Below, one piece after another: positions 28,865 through 37,709 of a stretch of DNA of 64,000 nt. The notes beneath the pieces are model-generated. The model had not been told where the DNA came from. It was given only the letters and a program-made list of their open reading frames with translations, and made no database searches. The DNA comes from Paramoeba atlantica (Eukaryota > Discosea): the NCBI GenBank assembly GCA_977017575.1, contig CDRNVI010000036.1, forward strand, positions 124,001 to 188,000. The letters run 5' to 3'. Numbering within the stretch: the stretch's first letter is position 1; each line of letters opens with the position of its first letter. A program made the position numbers and the translations under genes.

Positions 28865-29125
28865 CTAATGCTGATCTCCAAACGTCTTTATGGTTCGAAC
28901 GATCAAACGTATTTGCTCCAATGCACCATTAACTGTGTTGCGAAGTGCCCGTGCGTCGTTCGCTGTAATCGTGACATACACTTTGGGTAGAGCGGTGTTC
29001 AGAAGGACATCACATGACCAATACGTTCCGTTTTCTTCCTTATTCGGCAGGAGAAGAGCGTTTCTCACTACGTAAGCGTAGAATTCGCAAGGCATCGCAA
29101 ACTCTGCGTGAAACGTCAAAGACAT
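28865..29125 (-). CDS. PCC1: KEOPS/EKC complex subunit Pcc1
   Basis: 86 aa, the normal size. Pattern of the Pcc1/LAGE3 family: an N-terminal strand with small hydrophobics (LTFHAEFAMPCEFYAYVVRNALLLPNK, in short segments), a central YVTITANDARALRNTVNGALEQI with the typical A-x-D-x-R-x-L-R and N-x-x-x-E positions, and a final helix LIVRTIKTFG. Pcc1 is the dimerisation platform of the KEOPS complex, which makes the t6A modification at position 37 of ANN-decoding tRNAs. Small genes like this are easily missed; the pattern match is good. Confidence 0.8.
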   Translation of the reverse strand: MSLTFHAEFAMPCEFYAYVVRNALLLPNKEENGTYWSCDVLLNTALPKVYVTITANDARALRNTVNGALEQIRLIVRTIKTFGDQH

Positions 29126-29582
29126 GAAGCTATATTAAGATACTAACAAAAAGACAAGGATTATTCTATTCGTAAGATTCAGCTGCAAGTCATCCATTAA
29201 GACAGCTGCTGCAGACCCCGATTTCATATTTTAGCACACGAAACTTAAAACATAGTACGCCACTCTTGATAAACACTGGTTGGATAATTACCAATTAACC
29301 AAAAATAGCAAACGCAACCGCCCATAGATAACCAACGCACGCTAGATACGAACGCACATACATAACTATTTTATGTATAGGTTTCCATAGTTTCTGTAAA
29401 CATTAATTAAGATTGCGAAAATTAAGCGAACTTTCTGATTGAGATACGAGAACGCCCATATTCTTTTATTCGTCACTGGTTGGTCACGCTCAAAGTCTAT
29501 TCTTTATTACATTACGCCGCATTACGCATTATTCTCACATCTTGTAGAACCCATATCAAGGCATGCCCATATCAAGGCACCA
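29126..29582. other. Intergenic spacer, no gene seen
   Basis: AT-rich spacer between Pcc1 and alanine aminotransferase. A short direct repeat (CATATCAAGGCA at 29551 and 29569) lies close to the aminotransferase stop codon. Nothing else seen. Confidence 0.45.
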
Positions 29583-31064
29583 TCAAGAAAAGCGTTTCAA
29601 GAAATCTTCTTGAAAAACACGAAGACTCTTGGTTAACAAAACCATGTCTTCCTCTGGGGGAAGGATCGTGGTACGGAAGTGATAGGTGCCCTCACGTTGA
29701 CCGAATCCGGATCCCGGTACCACTACGATCCCCGTAGCCTCTAACAGCTGCAGGCACCATCGCACATCTGGCTGCATGCTCGTCCCGTTGCGTTCGTTTT
29801 CCCGTGCATTGTAGTCAATAAACGACTGGGGTAGCATGAGCTGCGGGAAGGCGTACATCGCACCCTCAATCTCATTGCTACGAATCCCAGGGATAGCATT
29901 CAGTTCCCGTACCAGCAACGCGGCCCGGCGAACCAACGAGTCATAGATCGTGGTGTACTCCTTGGTGTAGCTCTCATAGCTCGCCTCCCCGGGTTGCGGG
30001 GGTCGTACCATCAACTCCGTCATCAGCTGCCCATTCACATTGGAGCACAAATTAATCGACGCAAGCTTCATAATCTGCGCATACAACTCCGACGGGAAGT
30101 TCAACAACTCCATATACCCCCCTCGTCGTCCACACTCCCCGAGAATCCCCTTCGACGTCGAGTGCAGCGAGGCCACCATAGCCTCCTGCGCATACGGTGC
30201 CCCCATCCCCAGCGTCACCTCTCGAAAACTATGAAACCCTTTCCCCGGCTTACAGTACACATTCTCCTGGTACACCTCATCCGCCAGCACCACCAGGCCG
30301 TGCCTGTGCGCGAACCGCACGCACCCCTCCATCACCCCCACCTCCAGCACCTGCCCCGTGGGGTTACCCGGGTTAATCACGACCAGCACCCTTGGGGTCA
30401 CCCCGCGGCGCACACTGGCCTCATAGATCCGCTCCATCTCCCCCACCTCCACGCTCCACCCACTGCTCTCCTGGAGGTAGTAATCCACCGCGGTGCCCCC
30501 GAGGAGGGCTAACGAGGCGGTGTACAGCGGGTACTGCGGGATGGGGATCATGACCCCATCGGAGGGGTCACTCACGAGACACTGCAGGACCAGCTTGACC
30601 CCCGCACTGGCGCCGTCGGTGAGAAAGATGTGGTTCTTGTCGGGTTGGTCTCCTGAAGAGTCCCGTGCGGAGATAAAGTGTGCAATTTCGGTCCGGACCC
30701 CGTCGTAGCCCAGGGAGTGGGTGTAGGCCCCGGTGCGGGCTCCGATGGGACCGGAGAGGTAGTCCCGGGCCCGGGTGAGGGCGTCGGGGGGGAAGAGAGC
30801 GTGGAGGGCCTCGGGGGGGTTTTGTAAGAGACTCGGGCAGTCCACCAGGGCCATGACTTGGCGGGGAAAGGTCAGGGGGGGTTGTTGTAGGGCCTGGGGG
30901 TTGCCAATGTTGCAGTAGATGAGTTTTTGGAAAGGGTAGGGTTTTCCGGCTTTGATTTCGTTTTCGATCTCGAGAGCACGGGTGGGGAGGAGACCACGGA
31001 CGGCGTACTGGGCTTGGAGTACGCGGGGATTGATGGTGACGGGAGGAGGGGTGGGGGTGGTCAT
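29583..31064 (-). CDS. Alanine aminotransferase
   Basis: 493 aa, standard length. PLP-dependent fold type I enzyme exchanging the amino group between alanine/2-oxoglutarate and pyruvate/glutamate. Landmarks: FPRQVMALVDCP near 66, SLGYDGVRTEIAHFISARD (~117-135), NPGNPTGQVL at 231-240, ADEVYQENVY with Asp262, and the PLP lysine K305 in HSTSKGILGECGRRGGYMEL, which is characteristic of alanine aminotransferases. The N-terminus is Pro/Thr-rich with no targeting signal, so cytosolic. Alanine is a common fermentation end product in kinetoplastids. Nearly the whole gene is GC-rich (third-position G/C), unlike most neighbours. Confidence 0.96.
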   Translation of the reverse strand: MTTPTPPPVTINPRVLQAQYAVRGLLPTRALEIENEIKAGKPYPFQKLIYCNIGNPQALQQPPLTFPRQVMALVDCPSLLQNPPEALHALFPPDALTRARDYLSGPIGARTGAYTHSLGYDGVRTEIAHFISARDSSGDQPDKNHIFLTDGASAGVKLVLQCLVSDPSDGVMIPIPQYPLYTASLALLGGTAVDYYLQESSGWSVEVGEMERIYEASVRRGVTPRVLVVINPGNPTGQVLEVGVMEGCVRFAHRHGLVVLADEVYQENVYCKPGKGFHSFREVTLGMGAPYAQEAMVASLHSTSKGILGECGRRGGYMELLNFPSELYAQIMKLASINLCSNVNGQLMTELMVRPPQPGEASYESYTKEYTTIYDSLVRRAALLVRELNAIPGIRSNEIEGAMYAFPQLMLPQSFIDYNARENERNGTSMQPDVRWCLQLLEATGIVVVPGSGFGQREGTYHFRTTILPPEEDMVLLTKSLRVFQEDFLKRFS

Positions 31065-31255
31065 GGAAGGGGGGAAAGGGGAAGAGGTAGGAAAAGGAAG
31101 GATCGACGAACGACGAGGAAAGTGTTTTGTGAGAATACCTGTTTTTGAAGAATCGATATTGCGATGATTGAATTTCAGTTCTAGAGCGAGTCATGCCTAA
31201 CAGTAGCAGTAAGTAGAACGATTGAAAATAACCAGCCCATGGCTCAAACGAATTA

Positions 31256-32536
31256 TTAATTGTACCAAGGTATGCGTGGGTCCGCAAATAAAAATAAGAA
31301 TGGCGCGACCAGAAGTGCAAGAAAGAAACATACACGTGTGAGGTTCATCGTGTGTGATCGTTCAGTGGTTTTTTGCGTTTGATACTCGTGAGCCCAGCCT
31401 TCTAGTATTGAAATCATAAAAGAGATGACGCAAATCGTAACTATGATCGAGAAAAGATGGGAGAGCAGGAAGGAAGCCATACCGCTCGCATCACTATCTA
31501 GTGACTCACTAGCATTGAATTTGGCGTTTGCAATCACGCTGTTACGTGTGGTTCGTATGACGCGCTCAGTGACATCTATATACTTCCCAGCAGGTGGAAA
31601 GCATTCACGCAAAAAGCGCAAAACGACAGCAATGGTTTCTCCGCTAAACAGCGCCACAAAAAAGGCGCCTTGCAGCGCCACCTTAATGACAGCCTTGCCG
31701 AGCCATGTAGCTGTAAAAAATACCCAAAAAGGCATAAGGGATTGCCCGCATGCCATGCCGCACATATCGAAAGCAGCATTTGGGTACGCGCTAAAGAGAA
31801 GGACACCCCAGAATCCGAATCGGCGAACGACCCTCACCATCCAATCCTTCATCTGGTCCAAAGCACTCCACGCGCCTGAGAGCGCGTTTTCAGATGTACC
31901 ACTTTTCTGTGCCAACTTCGGGCGATTTCGTGCCGCCGCGTAGCTAACAGCGTAGGGAGGAATTTCACCTATCGCAGTCCCAGTTCCCCATAGGACTAAC
32001 CACGGAAGCACTTTCATCCATGTTGCAAGAAAATTAACAGAAGAAGGACTGTGCGTGTAGCACTGAAAAGCCATGGGACCGTATGTGTCAAAGCCGTATC
32101 CTTCGCACTTCTCTACGGCTCGACAGATGTGGTAAATGTGAGGAAACATGAAGAGCATCCCGGTGTGCAGTCCAGTGCCGAACCCAATGGAGCTCGCCAC
32201 ACCAAGCGCCACCCATCGCGCACATTCCCAAAGAATTAGTTCGAACTCGCGCATTCGAAGACTCGGAATACAAATGTACGCAATAGATAGGGGCCATATT
32301 AGATACCAGGTAAGTGAATGTTGAAGGATCGACTCCAGGCGAAGACGGAGGGCACTATGAAGGTAATAGGCGCTGAATTGTAGCACAAGAAGGGGATGTT
32401 CAAAAAATCGTAACGGCGCGCCATAGTCACTATTAGTATCCTCATCGTGACTAGGAGATATGCTGCAATGCTCTTTTGTATGTGTATTTTTCTCAGTCTG
32501 TCTTTGTGATTGAACAGCACCACTTTTATCTTTCAT
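31256..32536 (-). CDS. VMP1-like membrane protein (SNARE-associated/DedA-type)
   Basis: 426 aa. Two to three membrane spans precede the core GVASSIGFGTGLHTGMLFMFPHIYHI (~128-155), which matches the GxGTGLHT motif of VMP1, then a span with GTAIGEIPPYAVSYAAA, then LLFSAYPNAAFDMCGMACGQSLMPFWVFF (the N-A-x-F-D-x-x-G block of the family) and two more spans near the C-terminus. VMP1 proteins are ER lipid scramblases that act in autophagosome and lipid-droplet formation. The N-terminal 35 residues are polar and cytosolic. No dilysine ER signal at the end. Assignment at VMP1 level is good. Confidence 0.88.
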   Translation of the reverse strand: MKDKSGAVQSQRQTEKNTHTKEHCSISPSHDEDTNSDYGAPLRFFEHPLLVLQFSAYYLHSALRLRLESILQHSLTWYLIWPLSIAYICIPSLRMREFELILWECARWVALGVASSIGFGTGLHTGMLFMFPHIYHICRAVEKCEGYGFDTYGPMAFQCYTHSPSSVNFLATWMKVLPWLVLWGTGTAIGEIPPYAVSYAAARNRPKLAQKSGTSENALSGAWSALDQMKDWMVRVVRRFGFWGVLLFSAYPNAAFDMCGMACGQSLMPFWVFFTATWLGKAVIKVALQGAFFVALFSGETIAVVLRFLRECFPPAGKYIDVTERVIRTTRNSVIANAKFNASESLDSDASGMASFLLSHLFSIIVTICVISFMISILEGWAHEYQTQKTTERSHTMNLTRVCFFLALLVAPFLFLFADPRIPWYN

Positions 32537-33383
32537 TTTTAACTGATAAGGAATGAATGATATACAAGCAGTATTTGTATTTGTTTGCGCACTTTAAAAC
32601 CTGTTATTCTTACATTCGTATTGATATTATGCATACGTTATCAAGTTTATATTCGCCATGCGTGCTATACATGTAGTATCCCTCTTTTAAAAAAATATCA
32701 AAAACGCTCTTAGAAGGTTTAAGGCACTGTTCTAGGAGTTGCATACAAACGAAAACATGAATGACAATATGCAATTACAATAGAAGGGAAGTACAATATA
32801 CAATTCTAACTGTATGATATTTGGAAAAATAGTGAAATTGCAAAACAGTCTCACGTTTCGCAGCCAAGTACGGCGCCTCTTGAAAAATATTAAAAAAATA
32901 CTCTGCTCTTTTAGACACTTCTCTCCCATAATTGCTCGTCGACATACAGGTCGTGATACATACGGTACCACGTATTACACACAATGCACACTTGAGCCGG
33001 TTACTGTTTTGTACAAATTTCGATTTAGCAAATCATTGATCCCGCACACACGTCTATTTATTTTTAGAAGCAATTGTTTCGATCCAATACTCTTCAATTG
33101 ATGTATCGGTAATTTTGGAATAGAGTATCTTATCAGAGCAGTGTCAGTGCTGTTGGGCACAGAACGAGATGCAACTGTCATAAACGGCAGTCAAAAAACA
33201 TCAACAGATGAACAAAATTTACCATCAGGCAAATCAAATGCAGCGAATTCAATTCGCAATCTTGCGCACAATCAATAATTTACATTGCTGAACACGACCG
33301 CGTTCTCCTAAAAAGGTTTTCCCAATGTGCTGGGCAATTCGTACTATTCGGCTTATACGATTGACGTAGTCATACTATGAATT
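32537..33383. other. Long spacer, no convincing gene
   Basis: 847 bp. The minus strand has 79- and 68-codon frames (32732-32971, 32975-33181) without recognisable features; the 68-codon one (IRYSIPKLPIHQLKSIGSK) is basic and polar and is the only one that might be real. No repeat or RNA seen. Confidence 0.35.
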
Positions 33384-35681
33384 TTATCCGGTGATGACCT
33401 TTCCGTTAGTACCTTGTTCAAACAAAAGCAAGACCCACTCAGTGAAAACATCAGCCAAAATTTGGTATTCACCTCGCACGTGGGTTTCAAAAATAACGTC
33501 CTGTCTCACTAAGCCAGCGTACTCCATCAGAAGTGCTTGCAAATTCAGGGCGATACGATCAGTATTCTCGTTCCATCGTTCCACAGAGTTTAAGTAAGAA
33601 TCCCGAATCGAGTGCAACATTTGTGCTTTCTCCTTTCCTGGACTGCGAATGTCCAACAAGACATGCAGATAGTCCTGCAGGGTACAGTGTACAAAAGAAT
33701 ATTCACCCTGAAATTCGCCCCATACCTCCGTGTTAAAATTCTTCGGAATTATACGAGCCCAGATGCTCGAATTCTGCTGGAACGGGCGAATGCACAATGA
33801 AAATTTCTTTTCGACTTCGGCTTTTGTAACAAAAAGGCTTCCAAAGTCGAAGTGCAATATCGCATTGTAAATTACCTTTCCAATTACTGCTTCGAGGGTA
33901 CGTCGCCACCATTCACGGTGGTATGAGGCGTTCTCGAACGACGATGTGGATTTCATTGTCTCCAAAATATCATCAATATGTTGCTCATGGACTTCACAAA
34001 GGATTAACCAATCTATAAGTCTATCTTCTCTGCTACTAATTCTGCTATCGAGTTTTAGAGGGGTGTGTGAACTAACATGAAGGTTCCACAGAATCCGCAT
34101 GTCATGGGTCACGGCGTTGATGATTTGCACCATTTGGGACCATGATAACAATGCTCTTTTCTTTTTTGCTTTATTTAGCAAAAATCTTCCAAAGTGATGG
34201 GAACATGAACACTGATATTCTACATTTGGTAGAACACTTTCCGAATTTAAAATTTCCTGCTGCATCGAATCGAACACCTCAAAAGGAACTGGGACATTGC
34301 AAATACTGCACCGTATGTAAGGCAGATCATACGTTTCTAATGCCGCGTGAACTATGGGGAACTGAAGAAGAAGATTTTCTACTGTATCTCGCGCATCAGA
34401 TTCGTAAGACTCAAGAAGGTTAAAGGACGTTTGTTGCATGGCTCCTTGTAAAGTATTCTCAATAGGGAGAGCAAAATTTATAGTTGCCTGTAGCTCCGTG
34501 AAATCGGTAATCAGCTGCAACAATCTATCATCCACAGTACCTTCAAAGGAATGTGGGTACAGCGTCGTAGTGGTTTGACGAACATTTGCGAGTTTCCCCA
34601 TACTCTTTGGTATCAAGAACCTCTTTAAATGAGACCACGTCTCACTTGTTTTTGCATTGGAATGCGGCTTGGAAATACTGGTCATTAACCGCTCACTACG
34701 ATCACGCACAGCCGAATTCTCTTTCCAATTACCTGCAATAGATCGTTGCAATAAAACTTCAATGTAATCCAAGAATAACGAAATGACATTCTCATACCGG
34801 TAAAAATGATCACGAATATAATCCCCACCGATATACATTCGGATAAGAGCGATCATAACAGCGTTCATACCTCTTTGTATCACGTGCGGATGCAAAACAT
34901 CACGATCATCAAAATGCTTGTCTGTCCCGAAAAATCGAAGCCTTTGGTCTAGGTCCCCAAAAATATTCTGAAAATATAATTCAGATTGCTCAGAAATGGA
35001 TTTCCACGCTAGCCTCGTTCCAGTCATTCGAAATGACATTGCGTGCTGCAGGTAAATCTCCGTCATGCCCATTTGTATACCCTGGTGAAGCACTCGGAGG
35101 ATTTGAGTTATATTTACACTGTCGTGTTCACCATTGTCAGATACGGATCGCATCAGCGTCTCACGTACTTGTAAAAGATGCTCTTGCAGAACGCTCAGGC
35201 CAAAATTCATAGATTTTGCACCGAAATGAACGTCATTCAAAACGTCGTCGTCCAACTCACATTCAGTGAACAAGGTTGCAAGAAATGTAACATGCTGCGC
35301 ATGCAAAGCTTTTGCTGTGGATGACACCCATTGTACTTGTTTACTTAATTGGGCCATGTCTGTGTATCTTGTTGAATCCGCGGCTTGAAAAGATGTGGTA
35401 TTTAACGCCTGTGCAAAGCTTTTATGGGCAGCAAGAAGTACAAAATCTACCTGATTTACAGTTTCCCAAGGCAAAATTTCCGAGCAAGCAGAAGGCCTTG
35501 CTTTTCGAAAATTAAAAAATATTGGAGAGTCGCTTTCTGGTGCAGCGGAAAGACTTGAGGAAGAATCTCGAGACAACGAATCCACATTAAACGGAAGAGC
35601 TTCACCTGCAAAAGGACGTGCACGTGAACAATTTGACACGTCCAGAAGCACGAAGAGAACGAGTCCTGTGGAAGAAAACAT
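33384..35681 (-). CDS. Unrecognised 765-aa protein with signal peptide
   Basis: The first ~20 residues (FSSTGLVLFVLLDVSNCSRA) look like a signal peptide, with cleavage plausible after the hydrophobic core. The rest is a long soluble, mainly helical sequence with no other clear membrane span. Near residues 455-500 there is a possible metal site: CSICNVPVPFE (C-x2-C) and, about 40 residues later, YQCSCSHHFG (C-x-C-x-H-H). No repeats or GPI-anchor-like hydrophobic tail. I do not recognise the family. It may be a secretory-pathway or endosomal luminal protein; if the hydrophobic start is not a signal, it would be a cytosolic helical scaffold. Confidence 0.65.
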   Translation of the reverse strand: MFSSTGLVLFVLLDVSNCSRARPFAGEALPFNVDSLSRDSSSSLSAAPESDSPIFFNFRKARPSACSEILPWETVNQVDFVLLAAHKSFAQALNTTSFQAADSTRYTDMAQLSKQVQWVSSTAKALHAQHVTFLATLFTECELDDDVLNDVHFGAKSMNFGLSVLQEHLLQVRETLMRSVSDNGEHDSVNITQILRVLHQGIQMGMTEIYLQHAMSFRMTGTRLAWKSISEQSELYFQNIFGDLDQRLRFFGTDKHFDDRDVLHPHVIQRGMNAVMIALIRMYIGGDYIRDHFYRYENVISLFLDYIEVLLQRSIAGNWKENSAVRDRSERLMTSISKPHSNAKTSETWSHLKRFLIPKSMGKLANVRQTTTTLYPHSFEGTVDDRLLQLITDFTELQATINFALPIENTLQGAMQQTSFNLLESYESDARDTVENLLLQFPIVHAALETYDLPYIRCSICNVPVPFEVFDSMQQEILNSESVLPNVEYQCSCSHHFGRFLLNKAKKKRALLSWSQMVQIINAVTHDMRILWNLHVSSHTPLKLDSRISSREDRLIDWLILCEVHEQHIDDILETMKSTSSFENASYHREWWRRTLEAVIGKVIYNAILHFDFGSLFVTKAEVEKKFSLCIRPFQQNSSIWARIIPKNFNTEVWGEFQGEYSFVHCTLQDYLHVLLDIRSPGKEKAQMLHSIRDSYLNSVERWNENTDRIALNLQALLMEYAGLVRQDVIFETHVRGEYQILADVFTEWVLLLFEQGTNGKVITG

Positions 35682-36064
35682 TACTGTACAGTGTGAATCA
35701 TTGGCTGCCCAGTAGGGTCAGTACCGAAAACGTCGTAAAAAAGACAACTCTGCTAGATTCTTATGATAACGTTGGTAGATCTTTTATTATTCGCGCATCA
35801 AAAAAGCTAAAACTTTACCAAGTCCACCGTAATTACGAAGTAGTAATTACGTGTAGAAAAAGGTGATGCATCTAATTGTTGTGGTGGAATAGTATACATT
35901 AACCGATATAATCATCTAAAACACGTGAACCCATCTATACGCACAATTCCCTGCTGCACTAATCCCAGCATCGTACTTCGTGGCAGCCCACAAACGAGGT
36001 ATTCAGTGATGAAGCTCTTGAGAAGAAAACACTTCAATTCAAATCTAAGGAACTGATACTGCGA
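35682..36064. other. Intergenic spacer, no gene seen
   Basis: AT-rich spacer upstream of the 765-aa gene. Short inverted words around GTAATTACG at 35832-35851 only. Confidence 0.45.
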
Positions 36065-36319
36065 CTACGTTCTACGACTCTGACGCCACCTTGAAACGCC
36101 AAGAGCCAGAACAGAAAGGGCACTAATGGAAGAATACATCGCAGCAGCCAGAAAACAAGATTTTGCCTTCTTCGTGCACTCCCAGTGATGATGTTCGCAT
36201 AGTAATTCCATGTGCACAGAGCGTGTTTGCAGTAGAATACCCAAAAAGAGAAGTATTAGAGCACTGCAGATTGAGAAAATCGCGCATGTGGAAGCCTTCC
36301 CAGAAATGTTACTAGACAT
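36065..36319 (-). CDS. RNase kappa-like small membrane protein
   Basis: 84 aa with two membrane spans (about 10-31 and 55-75). The arrangement follows the RNASEK family: CAIFSICSALILLFLGILLQTRS at the first span, a short polar loop, then SCFLAAAMYSSISALSVLALGVSRWRQ, comparable to the family's C-F-I-A-A-x-x-Y at the second span with a basic tail. In animals this protein is associated with the vacuolar H+-ATPase and endocytic uptake, and was first described as a ribonuclease. The similarity is by topology and a handful of conserved positions, so moderate confidence. Confidence 0.55.
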   Translation of the reverse strand: MSSNISGKASTCAIFSICSALILLFLGILLQTRSVHMELLCEHHHWECTKKAKSCFLAAAMYSSISALSVLALGVSRWRQSRRT

Positions 36320-36573
36320 ACGCTGTAAACGATAGGCTTGTTAGAAAAACATTACTAATATAATGTAATCCCAATCTAGCATTAAAATATTTTTTTCCGT
36401 ATGAAATACATTACTGCTGTATCTCCAATCTTTAAAAAGATATTGATCAAAACTTGTAAAGCATATACAGAACATCCATTTATGTATGCAGTTATTCTAT
36501 CTTGCTAAGAGGGCTGCGGCAAGTGACGTACACCTAAAGAAATTGATAAACCGAACTTTCCAATTAGACTTCG

Positions 36574-37449
36574 CTAGAGATGAACACACTGCGCACTATT
36601 CGGATACGTTGGAATTTGCAAAGAAAGGCTCGAAGCGATTCGAGTAGAAATAAATCTTCCTCCTAGGTAATGAATAGCGCTGCACCTTTCAGCGCATTTC
36701 TTCGGTATGGTTAAAGAGATAAGCATATGGGGGAGCAGTGTGTGATCTTGTTCGGCTTCACTTGAAGTCTCCAAAGGTGTTTTAACCGCGGTTGACCTAC
36801 ATTTTGTATTGTCTACTTCCCACCCTGACGGCACATCGACGCTCACAAGTCTTACGGGATGAGTGTTGCCTTTCGGTACGTGCCTCCCGTATCCACAGTA
36901 AGGATTGCAAACTTTTGCAAGTTGTGTGATGATCGAAGAGAAAGGTTCTCGTACTTCTCCATGGAAGTTAAACCCGAATATTGCATCAATAATAAGATTG
37001 TATGATTCCAAAGTGCCTGGCGGATCTAGTGGATTAGTGCTTATGACTCCGCAAGGCATACTTTTGTCGGAATTCGATGAAAATACATCCCGTAGCTGAG
37101 TGAGGATGTGTGGAAGCCTCACACACGGTTTTGGGTACCACACATCCACAACGTGACCAAATAATGATAAGTGCCGGGCGGCGACGAGTCCGTCTCCGCC
37201 ATTATTTCCTGGGCCACAAACAGAAAGGATTCTAAGCGGATGGTCCAAGCCAGATTTTCCATACTCCGTCTCAATCGCGGTAGCAACGCTTAACCCAGCG
37301 AGCTCCATTAACTGATCAAGACTGTACTGACATGCAGGACCCATAAGCTCCGAATCAATAAGATTTGCCACAGATTGACTCACATAGGAGATTCGCTCCG
37401 TAAGTATATTTTTCGCCAATCGATCCAAATAAACAGTTTTTCGACTCAT
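36574..37449 (-). CDS. NAXE: NAD(P)H-hydrate epimerase (YjeF N-terminal domain)
   Basis: 291 aa if started at the second methionine (MSRKTVYL). The frame is open upstream and another Met gives 307 aa, but that adds a hydrophobic YVLSLYFSIICTRD stretch that could alternatively be a targeting sequence. Family landmarks: a helix with QLMELAGLSVATAI, the ribose-phosphate loop GPGNNGGDGLVAARHL (~95-110 in the long form), LIIDAIFGFNFHGEVREPF, and LVSVDVPSGWEVD. The enzyme epimerises damaged NAD(P)HX so that the dehydratase can repair it. No kinase-like second domain is fused, as in eukaryotic NAXE. Confidence 0.9.
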   Translation of the reverse strand: MSRKTVYLDRLAKNILTERISYVSQSVANLIDSELMGPACQYSLDQLMELAGLSVATAIETEYGKSGLDHPLRILSVCGPGNNGGDGLVAARHLSLFGHVVDVWYPKPCVRLPHILTQLRDVFSSNSDKSMPCGVISTNPLDPPGTLESYNLIIDAIFGFNFHGEVREPFSSIITQLAKVCNPYCGYGRHVPKGNTHPVRLVSVDVPSGWEVDNTKCRSTAVKTPLETSSEAEQDHTLLPHMLISLTIPKKCAERCSAIHYLGGRFISTRIASSLSLQIPTYPNSAQCVHL

Positions 37450-37709
37450 AAGATCGCGTGTACAGATAATAGAAAAGTACAAAGATAACACATACATGTA
37501 GAAGCTAAGAGGTCGGAGAGATGGACATCATAGGCAAGTTATCACCTCTATAGAACTCCCATAATAAAACACTCTCTTATCGTATGTTTTACAGTCACAA
37601 TGACCTAACAGAGCACGTACTAAAAATGCTAAGGACTGTAAAGCAGTCTTGTGCATGTCACACAGACTGCATGTGTAGCAGACTGTGTGGTAGACATGTA
37701 ACGAAAACC

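Noticed and set aside
30568-31335. 255-codon minus-strand frame overlapping alanine aminotransferase
   Set aside because: Pro/Arg/Ser-rich out-of-frame reading of the GC-rich aminotransferase gene; no independent features.
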